The notes beneath the pieces were generated by a model, which worked only from the letters and a program-made list of their open reading frames with translations, ran no database searches and was not told the DNA's origin. Below, in pieces: positions 1-7,357 of a stretch of DNA of 64,000 nucleotides. The stretch is from NCBI RefSeq assembly GCF_018595685.2, contig NZ_CP092334.1, positions 1,144,001 through 1,208,000 on the forward strand, given 5' to 3'. Position numbers and translations under genes: made by a program. Positions within the stretch are counted from its first letter, which is position 1. Each line of letters opens with the position of its first letter. The DNA is from Flavihumibacter rivuli (GTDB lineage: Bacteria; Bacteroidota; Bacteroidia; Chitinophagales; Chitinophagaceae).

Positions 1-1352
1 CCTATGTAAAGGAAATGGGCTTTACCCATGTGGAACTGATGCCGGTAATGGAACATCCCTTCGACGGCAGCTGGGGCTACCAGGGCATCGGCTATTTTGC
101 GCCAACTTCCCGGTTTGGCTCACCTCAGGATTTCATGGCCATGGTGGATGCCTTCCATGAAGCAGGCATTGGGGTGATCCTCGACTGGGTGCCCTCTCAT
201 TTCCCTTATGATTCCCATGGCCTGTTCATGTACGATGGTACGCACACTTATGAGTATGCCGATATGCGTAAGGGATACCACCCCGATTGGAACTCCTATA
301 TCTTCAATTACAAGAGGGGGGAAGTGAAGTCCTTCCTGATCAGCAGTGCCAGGTTCTGGCTGGATAAGTTCCATGCCGATGGACTGAGGGTGGATGCCGT
401 TTCCTCCATGCTTAAACTCAACTATTCCCGCAATGAAGGACAGTGGGAACCCAATGAATTCGGCGGTGACGGTAACCTGGAAGCCATCGCCTTCATCAAG
501 GACCTTAACGAGACCATCTTCCGTGATTTCCCGGATGTGCAGACCATTGCGGAGGAAGCCACAGACTGGCCCGGCGTTTCCAAACCCACTTTTGAAGGCG
601 GCCTCGGCTTTGGCATGAAATGGATGATGGGCTGGATGCACGACACCCTCCGCTATTTCAAGAGGGACCCCATTTACAGGCAGTTCCACCAGGATGAGCT
701 GACCTTCAGCATGATGTACTATTATGACGAGAACTTCATGATGCCACTCAGTCATGATGAAGTGGTCCATGGCAAGAGCCCTATGATCTATAAAATGCCC
801 GGGGATGAGTGGCAGAAATTTGCCAACCTGAGACTTCTCTATTCATACATGTTTACCCACCCGGGTGGCAAATTGCTCTTCATGGGCGATGAGTTTGGTA
901 CCACCACTGAATGGAACTACAAAAGCGAACTGCCCTGGGAATTATTGCAGTTTGAACCCCATAGCAAACTTAAAGCCTGTGTGGCTGCCCTCTGCCACCT
1001 GCTCCGGAATGAACCGGCCATGTACGAAAGACAATTTGAAGCGGGTGGCTTCGAATGGGTGGACCTGAACCATCACCATGAATCAGTGATCGTTTACCGC
1101 AGGAAAGGGCATAAGCCCGAAGACGACCTGCTGGTATTGCTGAACATGACCCCAACCGTAAGGCGCGACTGGAAGGTAACCACGTATGGAAAAGATAAAT
1201 GGCAGGAGATCTTCAATAGTGATGACAAGCAATTCTGGGGAACCGGAGACACCTACAATCCTGAACCTGGCACGAAACTGGTGGATGAAGAAAACGAACT
1301 CTATGAAATAACAGTACACCTTCCTGCGTTAGGAGCGGTAGTGTTAAAGTAA
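1..1352 (+). CDS. glgB: 1,4-alpha-glucan branching enzyme, C-terminal part (5' end outside window)
   Basis: This enzyme makes the alpha-1,6 branches of glycogen in the cytoplasm. The reading frame is open to the left edge of the window (Y-V-K-E precede the first Met), so only the GH13 catalytic barrel and the C-terminal beta domain are seen, about 447 residues. Visible GH13 motifs are the substrate region [18 protein letters not shown], the nucleophile Asp in DGLRVDAV (near residue 125 of the visible part), the acid/base Glu in [11 protein letters not shown] and the third Asp in [10 protein letters not shown]. The HGK stretch after the third acid is characteristic of GlgB rather than amylases. 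A TPR gene starts 12 bases after the stop, suggesting co-transcription. The glucanotransferase at about 7.4 kb acts in the same polysaccharide pathway. The family assignment is secure; upstream domains cannot be judged. Confidence 0.95.
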   Translation, partial: YVKEMGFTHVELMPVMEHPFDGSWGYQGIGYFAPTSRFGSPQDFMAMVDAFHEAGIGVILDWVPSHFPYDSHGLFMYDGTHTYEYADMRKGYHPDWNSYIFNYKRGEVKSFLISSARFWLDKFHADGLRVDAVSSMLKLNYSRNEGQWEPNEFGGDGNLEAIAFIKDLNETIFRDFPDVQTIAEEATDWPGVSKPTFEGGLGFGMKWMMGWMHDTLRYFKRDPIYRQFHQDELTFSMMYYYDENFMMPLSHDEVVHGKSPMIYKMPGDEWQKFANLRLLYSYMFTHPGGKLLFMGDEFGTTTEWNYKSELPWELLQFEPHSKLKACVAALCHLLRNEPAMYERQFEAGGFEWVDLNHHHESVIVYRRKGHKPEDDLLVLLNMTPTVRRDWKVTTYGKDKWQEIFNSDDKQFWGTGDTYNPEPGTKLVDEENELYEITVHLPALGAVVLK

Positions 1353-1364
1353 TTGCGCATAATC

Positions 1365-2390
1365 ATGAAAAAGCTGGTGTTGTTGATCGGAATGGGGCTG
1401 GGGCTTTCCCATATGGGCCTGGCCCAGGCAAGTGGTGCGGAGCATTATATCCTCCAGGCAAGGGATGAAATGGCCAGGCAGCGTTACCTTTCCGCGTACG
1501 ACCTCCTCAAACGTGCAGTTTCCCTTCAGCCCGAAGGCAGGGAAGCCAATCTCGCTTTAGGCCAGGCTTGCTGGGAATTAAGGAAATACCAGGAAAGCAA
1601 GACTGCCTACCAAAAAGCCTATGCTTTCGATAAGAAAGATACCCATGTAGTGGCAAGGCTGACCCAATTAAACTATTTCCTCCGGAATTGGCAGGAAGCC
1701 ATCGATATGGCCAGGTTACAGGAATTGCAGGTACCTGGACATTCCAATGCACTTCTCATCGGAAAAGCCTATTATGAACTGGAAGACTATGGCCAGTCGG
1801 TAAAATACCTCAGCAAGGCATGGCAGGAAGACAGTTCCAGGTCTGAAATCCCTTTCCTTGCAGCGCGCTCCTTCGTTGAAATGAGCAATTACAAACGGGC
1901 AGCGGGCTGTTATGAACAAGCGCTAGCCTTATCTCCTGAAAAGGCCGAATGGATGTATGAGGCAGGTATGGCTTATGCTGCCGCCAATAACCACCCCAAA
2001 GCGATCGAATGGATGGAAAAGGCCGCAGCCAATGGCTATAAACAAAGCAATGATTTCCTTCACAACCTCGGTATGGCTTACCTGGGCAATAAAGAGTTTG
2101 ACAAAGGCATGGCAAGATTACAGGAATTGTTGCAACGCAAACCGGAAGATATTGAGCTCCTGTATACAGTTGGCGAGACCTATTACCAGGCTAAAAAATA
2201 TGACGAGGCCATCAATACCTGGGACAGGATTCTGGCGCTTGATAAGACAGAGGCCAATGCGGTTTACATGATCGGCCTGGCCTATATCAAAAAGGGGGAG
2301 ACCAATAAAGGCAAGTCGCTTTGTGAGAAGGCCATCCAGATGGACCCTGCCCTGGCCAAATTAAGGGAAAAAAAGGAAGGTATCTTTTAG
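1365..2390 (+). CDS. Exported tetratricopeptide-repeat protein
   Basis: This is a 342-residue protein with a signal peptide (MKKLVLLIG, a hydrophobic core, then AQASG around residues 20-25) followed almost entirely by TPR units. Repeats of about 34 residues carry the usual small and aromatic pattern, for example ANLALGQACWELRKY, ALLIGKAYYELEDY, NLGMAYLGNKEFDKG and YMIGLAYIKKGETNKG. The open frame can be extended back to a TTG at 1353, but the ATG at 1365 gives a clean signal peptide and is preferred. It lies 12 bases downstream of glgB and ends before a strong bidirectional terminator. TPR proteins are protein-protein scaffolds; the periplasmic partner is unknown. Nothing in the sequence ties it to glycogen except position. 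Confidence 0.85.
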   Translation: MKKLVLLIGMGLGLSHMGLAQASGAEHYILQARDEMARQRYLSAYDLLKRAVSLQPEGREANLALGQACWELRKYQESKTAYQKAYAFDKKDTHVVARLTQLNYFLRNWQEAIDMARLQELQVPGHSNALLIGKAYYELEDYGQSVKYLSKAWQEDSSRSEIPFLAARSFVEMSNYKRAAGCYEQALALSPEKAEWMYEAGMAYAAANNHPKAIEWMEKAAANGYKQSNDFLHNLGMAYLGNKEFDKGMARLQELLQRKPEDIELLYTVGETYYQAKKYDEAINTWDRILALDKTEANAVYMIGLAYIKKGETNKGKSLCEKAIQMDPALAKLREKKEGIF

Positions 2391-2453
2391 GCTGATACCC
2401 GCACAACCCTAAGACCAGGATCCTACACAAAATAACAGAACCTACATGTTCAT

Positions 2454-2494
2454 AAACGAAACGGGCCTCCCGATGGGAAGCCCGTTTCGTTTTT
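2454..2494. terminator. Bidirectional intrinsic terminator
   Basis: An 18-base near-perfect stem (AAACGAAACGGGCCTCCC, then its complement with one G-T pair) closes on a three-base GAT loop. It has an A-run on the left and a T-run on the right. It sits between the convergent TPR gene and argS and can serve both strands. Confidence 0.85.
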
Positions 2495-2506
2495 ATGTCA
2501 TACTCA

Positions 2507-4285
2507 TTACATCCTTTCTGGCACCCTGATGCCCAGGAGTTGCATACCGGTAGCAATGACATTGGCTGTCATACCGGCAATGCGCAAACGAAGTTGCTTC
2601 TTGTCTTCTGTCTCTGCCTTGGCCACCGAATGTTCTGTATAGAAAGTATTGAAGGTCTTGGCCAGGTGGTACACATAATTGGCCACCATGGAAGGGTCAT
2701 GCTCAGTGGCAGCCTGCTCAATCACCTGCGGGAATTGCTCCAATGCCACCAAAAGCGCCTTCTCCAAGGGTAATAATCCACTTGCATTCACCTGGTAATG
2801 CTCAACCGGTTGCTCCTTGCGCAGGATGCTCTTGATCCTGGCATGGGTATACTGGATAAAGGGTCCGGTATAGCCATGGAAATCGATGGACTCTTCCGGG
2901 TTGAAGATCATCTTCTTCCTTGGGTCAACCCTTAACAGGTAGAACTTTAAAGCACCCAGGCCGATGGTATTGTAGAGTTCAACCAGTTCTGCTTCGCTGA
3001 AATCTTTCACCTTTCCTAATTCCCTTGTATGCTGGGCAGAGATATTGATCATCTCATCCACCAGGTCGTCCGCATCCACTACTGTACCCTCACGGCTCTT
3101 CATCTTTCCGGTCGGCAGTTCCACCATGCCATAGGAGAGGTGGTAAATACCGTCTGCCTTGGGCAGGCCGAGTTTTTCACTGATCAGCTTCAGGACCTTC
3201 ATGTGGTAGTTCTGCTCATCACCGATCACATAGATGCTCTGCTCCATCCCATACTCATTGTACTTCTGCTGGGCAAGTCCAATGTCCTGGGTGATATAAA
3301 CCGAAGTGCCATCCTTACGCTGCACCAGCTTCTCATCCAAGCCATCCGCTGTCAGGTCGATCCACACACTACCATCATCCTTCTTATAAAAGACACCTTT
3401 TGCCAGGCCTTCCTGCACCGTTTCCTTTCCCAGCAGGTAGGTATCACTTTCGTAATAGGTCTTATCGAAATCACTGCCGATGCGCTGGTAGGTGGCATCA
3501 AAGCCGGCATATACCCAACCGTTCATGCGCTTCCACAAGTCGATCACTTCGGGCTTGCCTGCTTCCCAATCCACCAGCATCTGCTGGGTGGCCTTCATGA
3601 TGGGTGCTTCCTTCTCAGCCATGTCCTTGCTCATGCCACCGGCTACCAGTTCCTCCACTTCTGCCTTATAGGCATCGTTGAACTTCACATAATAGTCACC
3701 CACGAAATGGTCACCCTTTATACCGGTTGATTCAGGCGTGGCGCCATTGGCAAAGCGCTGCCAGGCGATCATGCTCTTACAGATATGGATGCCGCGGTCG
3801 TTCACGATACAACTCTTGATCACCTCAAAGCCGTTGGCCTTTAAGATCTCCGCGATACTCCAGCCCAGGAAATTATTCCGCAGGTGGCCCAGGTGCAGGG
3901 GCTTGTTGGTATTGGGGGAAGAGTACTCCACCATCACTTTCCTGCCCGTTGATGGACGCTTCCCAAAATCGGCCTTATTATAGTTTTCCTTCACAAGACC
4001 GGTCCAGTAGCTGTCCGCCACCACCAGGTTCAGGAAACCCTTGATCACATTGAAGCCAACAAACAGTTCCGGGGAGCGCTTCACCAGGTGTTCACCCAGC
4101 TCGGTTCCCAACCCCTCGGGGGATTTCTTCAGCGCTTTCACCAGGCCAAACAGCACCACGGTATAATCCCCTTCAAACTCGGGCTTGGTCTGGTTGATCT
4201 GGAACCCTGACTGCTCACCCAAATCCGGGTAAAGTTCTTTCAACGATGCTTTTACTGCTTCCTGTATCTGTAATGTGATCGACAT
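2507..4285 (-). CDS. argS: Arginyl-tRNA synthetase
   Basis: ArgS charges tRNA-Arg with arginine (class I synthetase, cytoplasmic). The protein is 592 residues with an N-terminal Add1-like domain, the HIGH signature as HLGHLRNN after SSPNTNKP, a KMSKS equivalent as KMKSREGTVV, and a C-terminal DALR anticodon domain ending in RVPERM, typical of ArgS. The frame runs 29 codons further upstream, but the ATG at 4285 (MSITLQIQ) matches the family N-terminus. A perfect -7 promoter box (TATTTTTG on the minus strand, 4304-4311) lies only 18 bases before it, so the longer start would precede transcription. It is transcribed alone, divergent from the GtrA-like gene and convergent with the TPR gene. Confidence 0.97.
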   Translation of the reverse strand: MSITLQIQEAVKASLKELYPDLGEQSGFQINQTKPEFEGDYTVVLFGLVKALKKSPEGLGTELGEHLVKRSPELFVGFNVIKGFLNLVVADSYWTGLVKENYNKADFGKRPSTGRKVMVEYSSPNTNKPLHLGHLRNNFLGWSIAEILKANGFEVIKSCIVNDRGIHICKSMIAWQRFANGATPESTGIKGDHFVGDYYVKFNDAYKAEVEELVAGGMSKDMAEKEAPIMKATQQMLVDWEAGKPEVIDLWKRMNGWVYAGFDATYQRIGSDFDKTYYESDTYLLGKETVQEGLAKGVFYKKDDGSVWIDLTADGLDEKLVQRKDGTSVYITQDIGLAQQKYNEYGMEQSIYVIGDEQNYHMKVLKLISEKLGLPKADGIYHLSYGMVELPTGKMKSREGTVVDADDLVDEMINISAQHTRELGKVKDFSEAELVELYNTIGLGALKFYLLRVDPRKKMIFNPEESIDFHGYTGPFIQYTHARIKSILRKEQPVEHYQVNASGLLPLEKALLVALEQFPQVIEQAATEHDPSMVANYVYHLAKTFNTFYTEHSVAKAETEDKKQLRLRIAGMTANVIATGMQLLGIRVPERM

Positions 4286-4303
4286 AATGATTGATAATGA
4301 GCG

Positions 4304-4311
4304 CAAAAATA
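4304..4311 (-). promoter_or_regulatory. -7 promoter box of argS
   Basis: CAAAAATA on the plus strand reads TATTTTTG on the minus strand, matching the Bacteroidota sigma-A -7 consensus TAnnTTTG. It lies 18 bases from the argS ATG at 4285. No TTG is seen at the -33 distance. Confidence 0.6.
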
Positions 4312-4413
4312 GGAAAGGGGAGGGAGAATTCCGGCAGGGCAGGGCCCGGAACCTATTGGCATCATTTAACAAGGCGCTATTGCCTTCCCAAAGGCATCAA
4401 TTTGAAATCCGGT

Positions 4414-4421
4414 TATCTTTG
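4414..4421 (+). promoter_or_regulatory. -7 promoter box of the GtrA-like gene
   Basis: TATCTTTG matches TAnnTTTG and ends only 7 bases before the ATG at 4429, so the transcript would be leaderless or nearly so. This box decides against the longer open frame beginning at 4291. No TTG lies at the expected -33 spacing. Confidence 0.65.
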
Positions 4422-4428
4422 CAGCCGC

Positions 4429-4932
4429 ATGATTCAATGGATAGCCAATACCATCACGGCCATAATCGATATCTTTTATCCGCCGTTCCGTAAATTCATT
4501 CCCCAGCAAACCTTCCGTTACCTGGCCTGCGGGGGCGGCAATACCGTTCTGGATATCCTCATCTACTTCATTTCCTACAATTTCATTCTTGAGAAGCAGG
4601 TGGTGCATTGGGGCAGTATCGCCATCAGCCCGCATATTATGGCCTTCATTATGGCCTTCGCCGTGAGCTTCCCCATGGGCTTTTTCCTGATGAGCAATGT
4701 GGTCTTCCATGATTCCACCCTGCGGGGAAGGGTCCAGTTGTTCCGTTACCTCTTGTTAGTGGCCGTTTGCATTTTCCTGAACTATATCTTCATCAAACTC
4801 TTTGTAGAACAGTTCGGCATTTACCCCACTATTGCCAAGATGCTGACCACGGTGATCGTGGTGGCCTTCAGCTACCTCAGCCAGAAGAACTTCACTTTCA
4901 AGAAGGAAGTTGCAGGAAAGCTTGACAGGTAA
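4429..4932 (+). CDS. GtrA-like family membrane protein
   Basis: This is a 167-residue polytopic membrane protein with four hydrophobic segments and the GtrA/DPMS-type N-terminus FRYLACGGGNTVLDILIYF. It ends in the basic FSYLSQKNFTFKK typical of the family. GtrA-like proteins are thought to help move undecaprenyl- or polyprenyl-linked sugars across the inner membrane for cell-surface glycosylation. The start at 4429 was chosen because it follows a TATCTTTG promoter box by 7 bases; a longer frame from 4291 has a non-hydrophobic, low-quality leader. It lies between argS (divergent) and dnaK (140 bases downstream) without an obvious glycosyltransferase partner, so the substrate is unknown. Confidence 0.85.
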   Translation: MIQWIANTITAIIDIFYPPFRKFIPQQTFRYLACGGGNTVLDILIYFISYNFILEKQVVHWGSIAISPHIMAFIMAFAVSFPMGFFLMSNVVFHDSTLRGRVQLFRYLLLVAVCIFLNYIFIKLFVEQFGIYPTIAKMLTTVIVVAFSYLSQKNFTFKKEVAGKLDR

Positions 4933-4998
4933 ACCGCCGGAAAAATCCTGGTTTTGTCAGGCCACAGTACCCCAGACTGCCATTTCTGCCATTTTTTC

Positions 4999-5041
4999 AC
5001 CCTTTTTACCGCTTGGCATATTGATTGACAATCAAAAGGGT
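4999..5041. promoter_or_regulatory. Nested inverted repeats upstream of dnaK, candidate operator
   Basis: A perfect 15-base palindrome with a single central base (TTGATTG-A-CAATCAA, 5021-5035) lies 36 bases before the dnaK start. Flanking it, ACCCTTTT at 4999-5006 is matched by AAAAGGGT at 5034-5041. The positions suit a heat-shock regulator site, but it is not CIRCE (TTAGCACTC-N9-GAGTGCTAA). Function is inferred from position and symmetry only. Confidence 0.4.
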
Positions 5042-5071
5042 AAACATTTACACAAAAGGAAAATTTAGCAT

Positions 5072-6958
5072 ATGGGAAAGATTATCGGTATCGACCTGGG
5101 AACTACGAACAGTTGCGTGTCCGTAATGGAGGGCAATGAGCCTGTTGTGATCGCCAACGATGAAGGCCGCCGTACCACGCCTTCAGTCGTAGCATTCCTG
5201 AAGAATGGAGAACGCAAAGTAGGTGACCCGGCCAAACGCCAGGCGATCACCAACCCCCACAACACCATCATGTCGGTGAAGCGCTTCATGGGCCGCCGCT
5301 TTGATGAAGTAACAGAAGAGATCAGCCATTGGAGCTATAAGGTTGCCAAGGGCGATAACAATACCGTGCGCATTGACATTGACGGTCGTTTGTACACCCC
5401 GCAGGAGATCAGTGCCATGATCCTGCAGAAGATGAAGAAGACTGCAGAAGATTACCTGGGACAGGAAGTGACCGAAGCGGTGATCACCGTTCCGGCCTAT
5501 TTCAACGATGCCCAGCGCCAGGCTACCAAGGAAGCTGGTGAGATCGCCGGCCTGACCGTTCGCCGTATCGTGAACGAACCTACAGCAGCCGCATTGGCAT
5601 ACGGCATGGACAAGAAAGGTAAGGACCAGAAGATCGCCGTATTCGATCTTGGCGGTGGTACCTTTGATATCTCCATCCTGGAACTGGGTGATGGCGTATT
5701 CGAAGTGAAGAGCACCAATGGGGATACCCACCTGGGTGGTGACGATTTCGACAAGGTGATCATGGACTGGCTGGCAGAAGAGTTCAGGGCCGATGAAAAT
5801 GTGGACCTCCGTAAAGACCCTATGGCCCTGCAGCGCCTGAAGGAAGCTGCTGAAAAGGCCAAGATCGAATTGTCCTCTTCTTCCGAAACAGAGATCAACC
5901 TTCCCTATATTACTGCCGTTGACGGCGTGCCCAAGCACCTGGTGAAGAAACTGACCCGTGCCAAGTTCGAGCAGCTGGCAGACAACCTGTTCGAACGCTG
6001 CCTGAAGCCTTGTGAACAGGCCCTGAAGGATGCCGGCATGAGCGCATCACAAGTAGATGAAGTGATCCTGGTGGGTGGTTCTACCCGTATCCCCAAGGTT
6101 CAGGAGATCGTAGAGAAGTTCTTTGGCAAGAAGCCCAACCGCGGTGTTAACCCTGATGAAGTGGTAGCCATTGGCGCCGGTATCCAGGGTGCCGTATTGA
6201 CCGGTGAAGTGAAGGATGTATTGTTGCTCGACGTTACCCCGCTGAGCCTGGGTATCGAAACCATGGGTGGCGTAATGACCCGCCTGATCGATTCCAACAC
6301 TACGATCCCTACCCGTAAGTCAGAAGTGTTCTCTACTGCCAGCGATAACCAGCCTGGCGTTCAGATCCATGTACTGCAGGGAGAGCGCCCCATGGCCAGC
6401 CAGAACAAGAGCCTGGGTATGTTCAACCTCGATGGTATCCCACCCGCTCCGCGCGGTGTTCCCCAGATCGAAGTGATCTTCGATATCGATGCCAACGGTA
6501 TACTGCATGTAACCGCTAAGGACAAGGGAACCGGTAAGGAACAAAAGATCCGCATTGAAGCAGGTTCCGGCCTCACCAAGGAAGAGATCGAAAAAATGAA
6601 GGCAGAGGCCAAGGCCAATGAAGCTACGGATAAAGAAGCCCGTGAGCGCGTAGAGAAGATCAACCAGGCCGACAGCCTGATCTTCCAAACCGAAAAGCAG
6701 CTGAAGGAGTTTGGTGACAAGATCCCTGCCGATAAGAAAGCGCCGATCGAAGCCGCCCTGGGTAAGTTGAAAGACGCCCACAAGGCACAGGATATCGCCG
6801 CTATCGATGCCGCCCTGGCAGAAATGAACAATGCCTGGACCGCCGCTTCAGAGGAGATCTACAAGGCCCAGCAGTCAGGTGCACAGCCCGGTGCCGGTGC
6901 TGAAGGCTCCAATGCCGGTGAAAATGTGGCAGATGCCGAATTCGAAGAAGTGAAGTAA
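5072..6958 (+). CDS. dnaK: Molecular chaperone DnaK (Hsp70)
   Basis: This is a full-length 628-residue Hsp70 with an N-terminal ATPase domain carrying [16 protein letters not shown], the [15 protein letters not shown] signature, [26 protein letters not shown] and [16 protein letters not shown]. The substrate-binding domain begins near residue 385 ([14 protein letters not shown]), and an alpha-helical lid ends in a flexible Gly/Ala-rich tail with the acidic C-terminus ADAEFEEVK. It folds client proteins in the cytoplasm with DnaJ and GrpE, which are not in this window. A nested palindrome lies just upstream and a strong terminator just downstream, so it appears monocistronic. Codon use is strongly biased, as expected for an abundant protein. 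Confidence 0.98.
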   Translation: MGKIIGIDLGTTNSCVSVMEGNEPVVIANDEGRRTTPSVVAFLKNGERKVGDPAKRQAITNPHNTIMSVKRFMGRRFDEVTEEISHWSYKVAKGDNNTVRIDIDGRLYTPQEISAMILQKMKKTAEDYLGQEVTEAVITVPAYFNDAQRQATKEAGEIAGLTVRRIVNEPTAAALAYGMDKKGKDQKIAVFDLGGGTFDISILELGDGVFEVKSTNGDTHLGGDDFDKVIMDWLAEEFRADENVDLRKDPMALQRLKEAAEKAKIELSSSSETEINLPYITAVDGVPKHLVKKLTRAKFEQLADNLFERCLKPCEQALKDAGMSASQVDEVILVGGSTRIPKVQEIVEKFFGKKPNRGVNPDEVVAIGAGIQGAVLTGEVKDVLLLDVTPLSLGIETMGGVMTRLIDSNTTIPTRKSEVFSTASDNQPGVQIHVLQGERPMASQNKSLGMFNLDGIPPAPRGVPQIEVIFDIDANGILHVTAKDKGTGKEQKIRIEAGSGLTKEEIEKMKAEAKANEATDKEARERVEKINQADSLIFQTEKQLKEFGDKIPADKKAPIEAALGKLKDAHKAQDIAAIDAALAEMNNAWTAASEEIYKAQQSGAQPGAGAEGSNAGENVADAEFEEVK

Positions 6959-6970
6959 ATTTTCAAAATA

Positions 6971-6997
6971 AAAAGGGGACCAAGTTGTCCCCTTTTT
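6971..6997 (+). terminator. Intrinsic terminator of dnaK
   Basis: AAAAGGGGAC and GTCCCCTTTT form a 10-base perfect stem around the loop CAAGTT, followed by T residues, 12 bases after the dnaK stop. Confidence 0.9.
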
Positions 6998-7015
6998 CAT
7001 TTTCTGCTATTTTTG
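6985..7015 (+). promoter_or_regulatory. Promoter of the small membrane protein gene
   Basis: A TTG at 6985-6987 and TATTTTTG at 7008-7015 are separated by 20 bases, close to the Bacteroidota layout TTG-N19-TAnnTTTG. The -33 element falls inside the dnaK terminator hairpin. Confidence 0.6.
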
Positions 7016-7034
7016 CCACAAATTTTTCAAAGGC

Positions 7035-7190
7035 ATGGAAACACAAAAAAAGAATACAGGACTCTGGTGGTTGGGTTTCTTCGTATCTACCGCCGCTTTA
7101 TTGGCTGCTATTTACCTGCATTGGGAATACCTGACCATGATCATTCCTTTCGTTTGCACCAGCTTCGTTAAGGCAATGGATATCATTTAA
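7035..7190 (+). CDS. Small single-span membrane protein, 51 residues
   Basis: An ATG at 7035 opens a 51-codon frame ending in TAA at 7188-7190. The product starts METQKKNTGLWWLGFF and has a hydrophobic stretch (residues 10-28, rich in Phe, Ala and Leu), a short polar turn at HWEY, and a second hydrophobic stretch TMIIPFVCTSF. It could cross the membrane once or twice. Support for its reality is unusually good for so short a frame: its own promoter (TTG-N20-TATTTTTG) lies 19 bases upstream, and dedicated terminators lie on both sides. I do not recognise a family. Conservation in relatives would decide whether it is a real gene. Confidence 0.6.
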   Translation: METQKKNTGLWWLGFFVSTAALLAAIYLHWEYLTMIIPFVCTSFVKAMDII

Positions 7191-7215
7191 TGCAACGCTG
7201 AAAAGCTTCTCATAC

Positions 7216-7247
7216 AGCCCTCGCTTCAACGCGGGGGCTTTTGTTTT
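7216..7247 (+). terminator. Intrinsic terminator after the small membrane protein
   Basis: AGCCCTCGC and GCGGGGGCT pair (one G-T) around the loop TTCAAC and are followed by TTTGTTTT. Confidence 0.85.
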
Positions 7248-7357
7248 GAACACTGTTCCTGCTGCCCTAAAAATTTCAAAAATTCCACTGCTTTGCGTAT
7301 TTTGTACACAAATCTTAAAATTCCATTATTTTCGCCGCACCCAAAACAACGATTGTC

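Noticed and set aside
5021..5035. CIRCE (HrcA operator) upstream of dnaK
   Set aside because: The palindrome TTGATTG-A-CAATCAA does not match TTAGCACTC-N9-GAGTGCTAA in sequence or spacing.
5183..5938. 251-codon open frame on the minus strand
   Set aside because: Complement of dnaK; codon bias leaves the opposite strand open.
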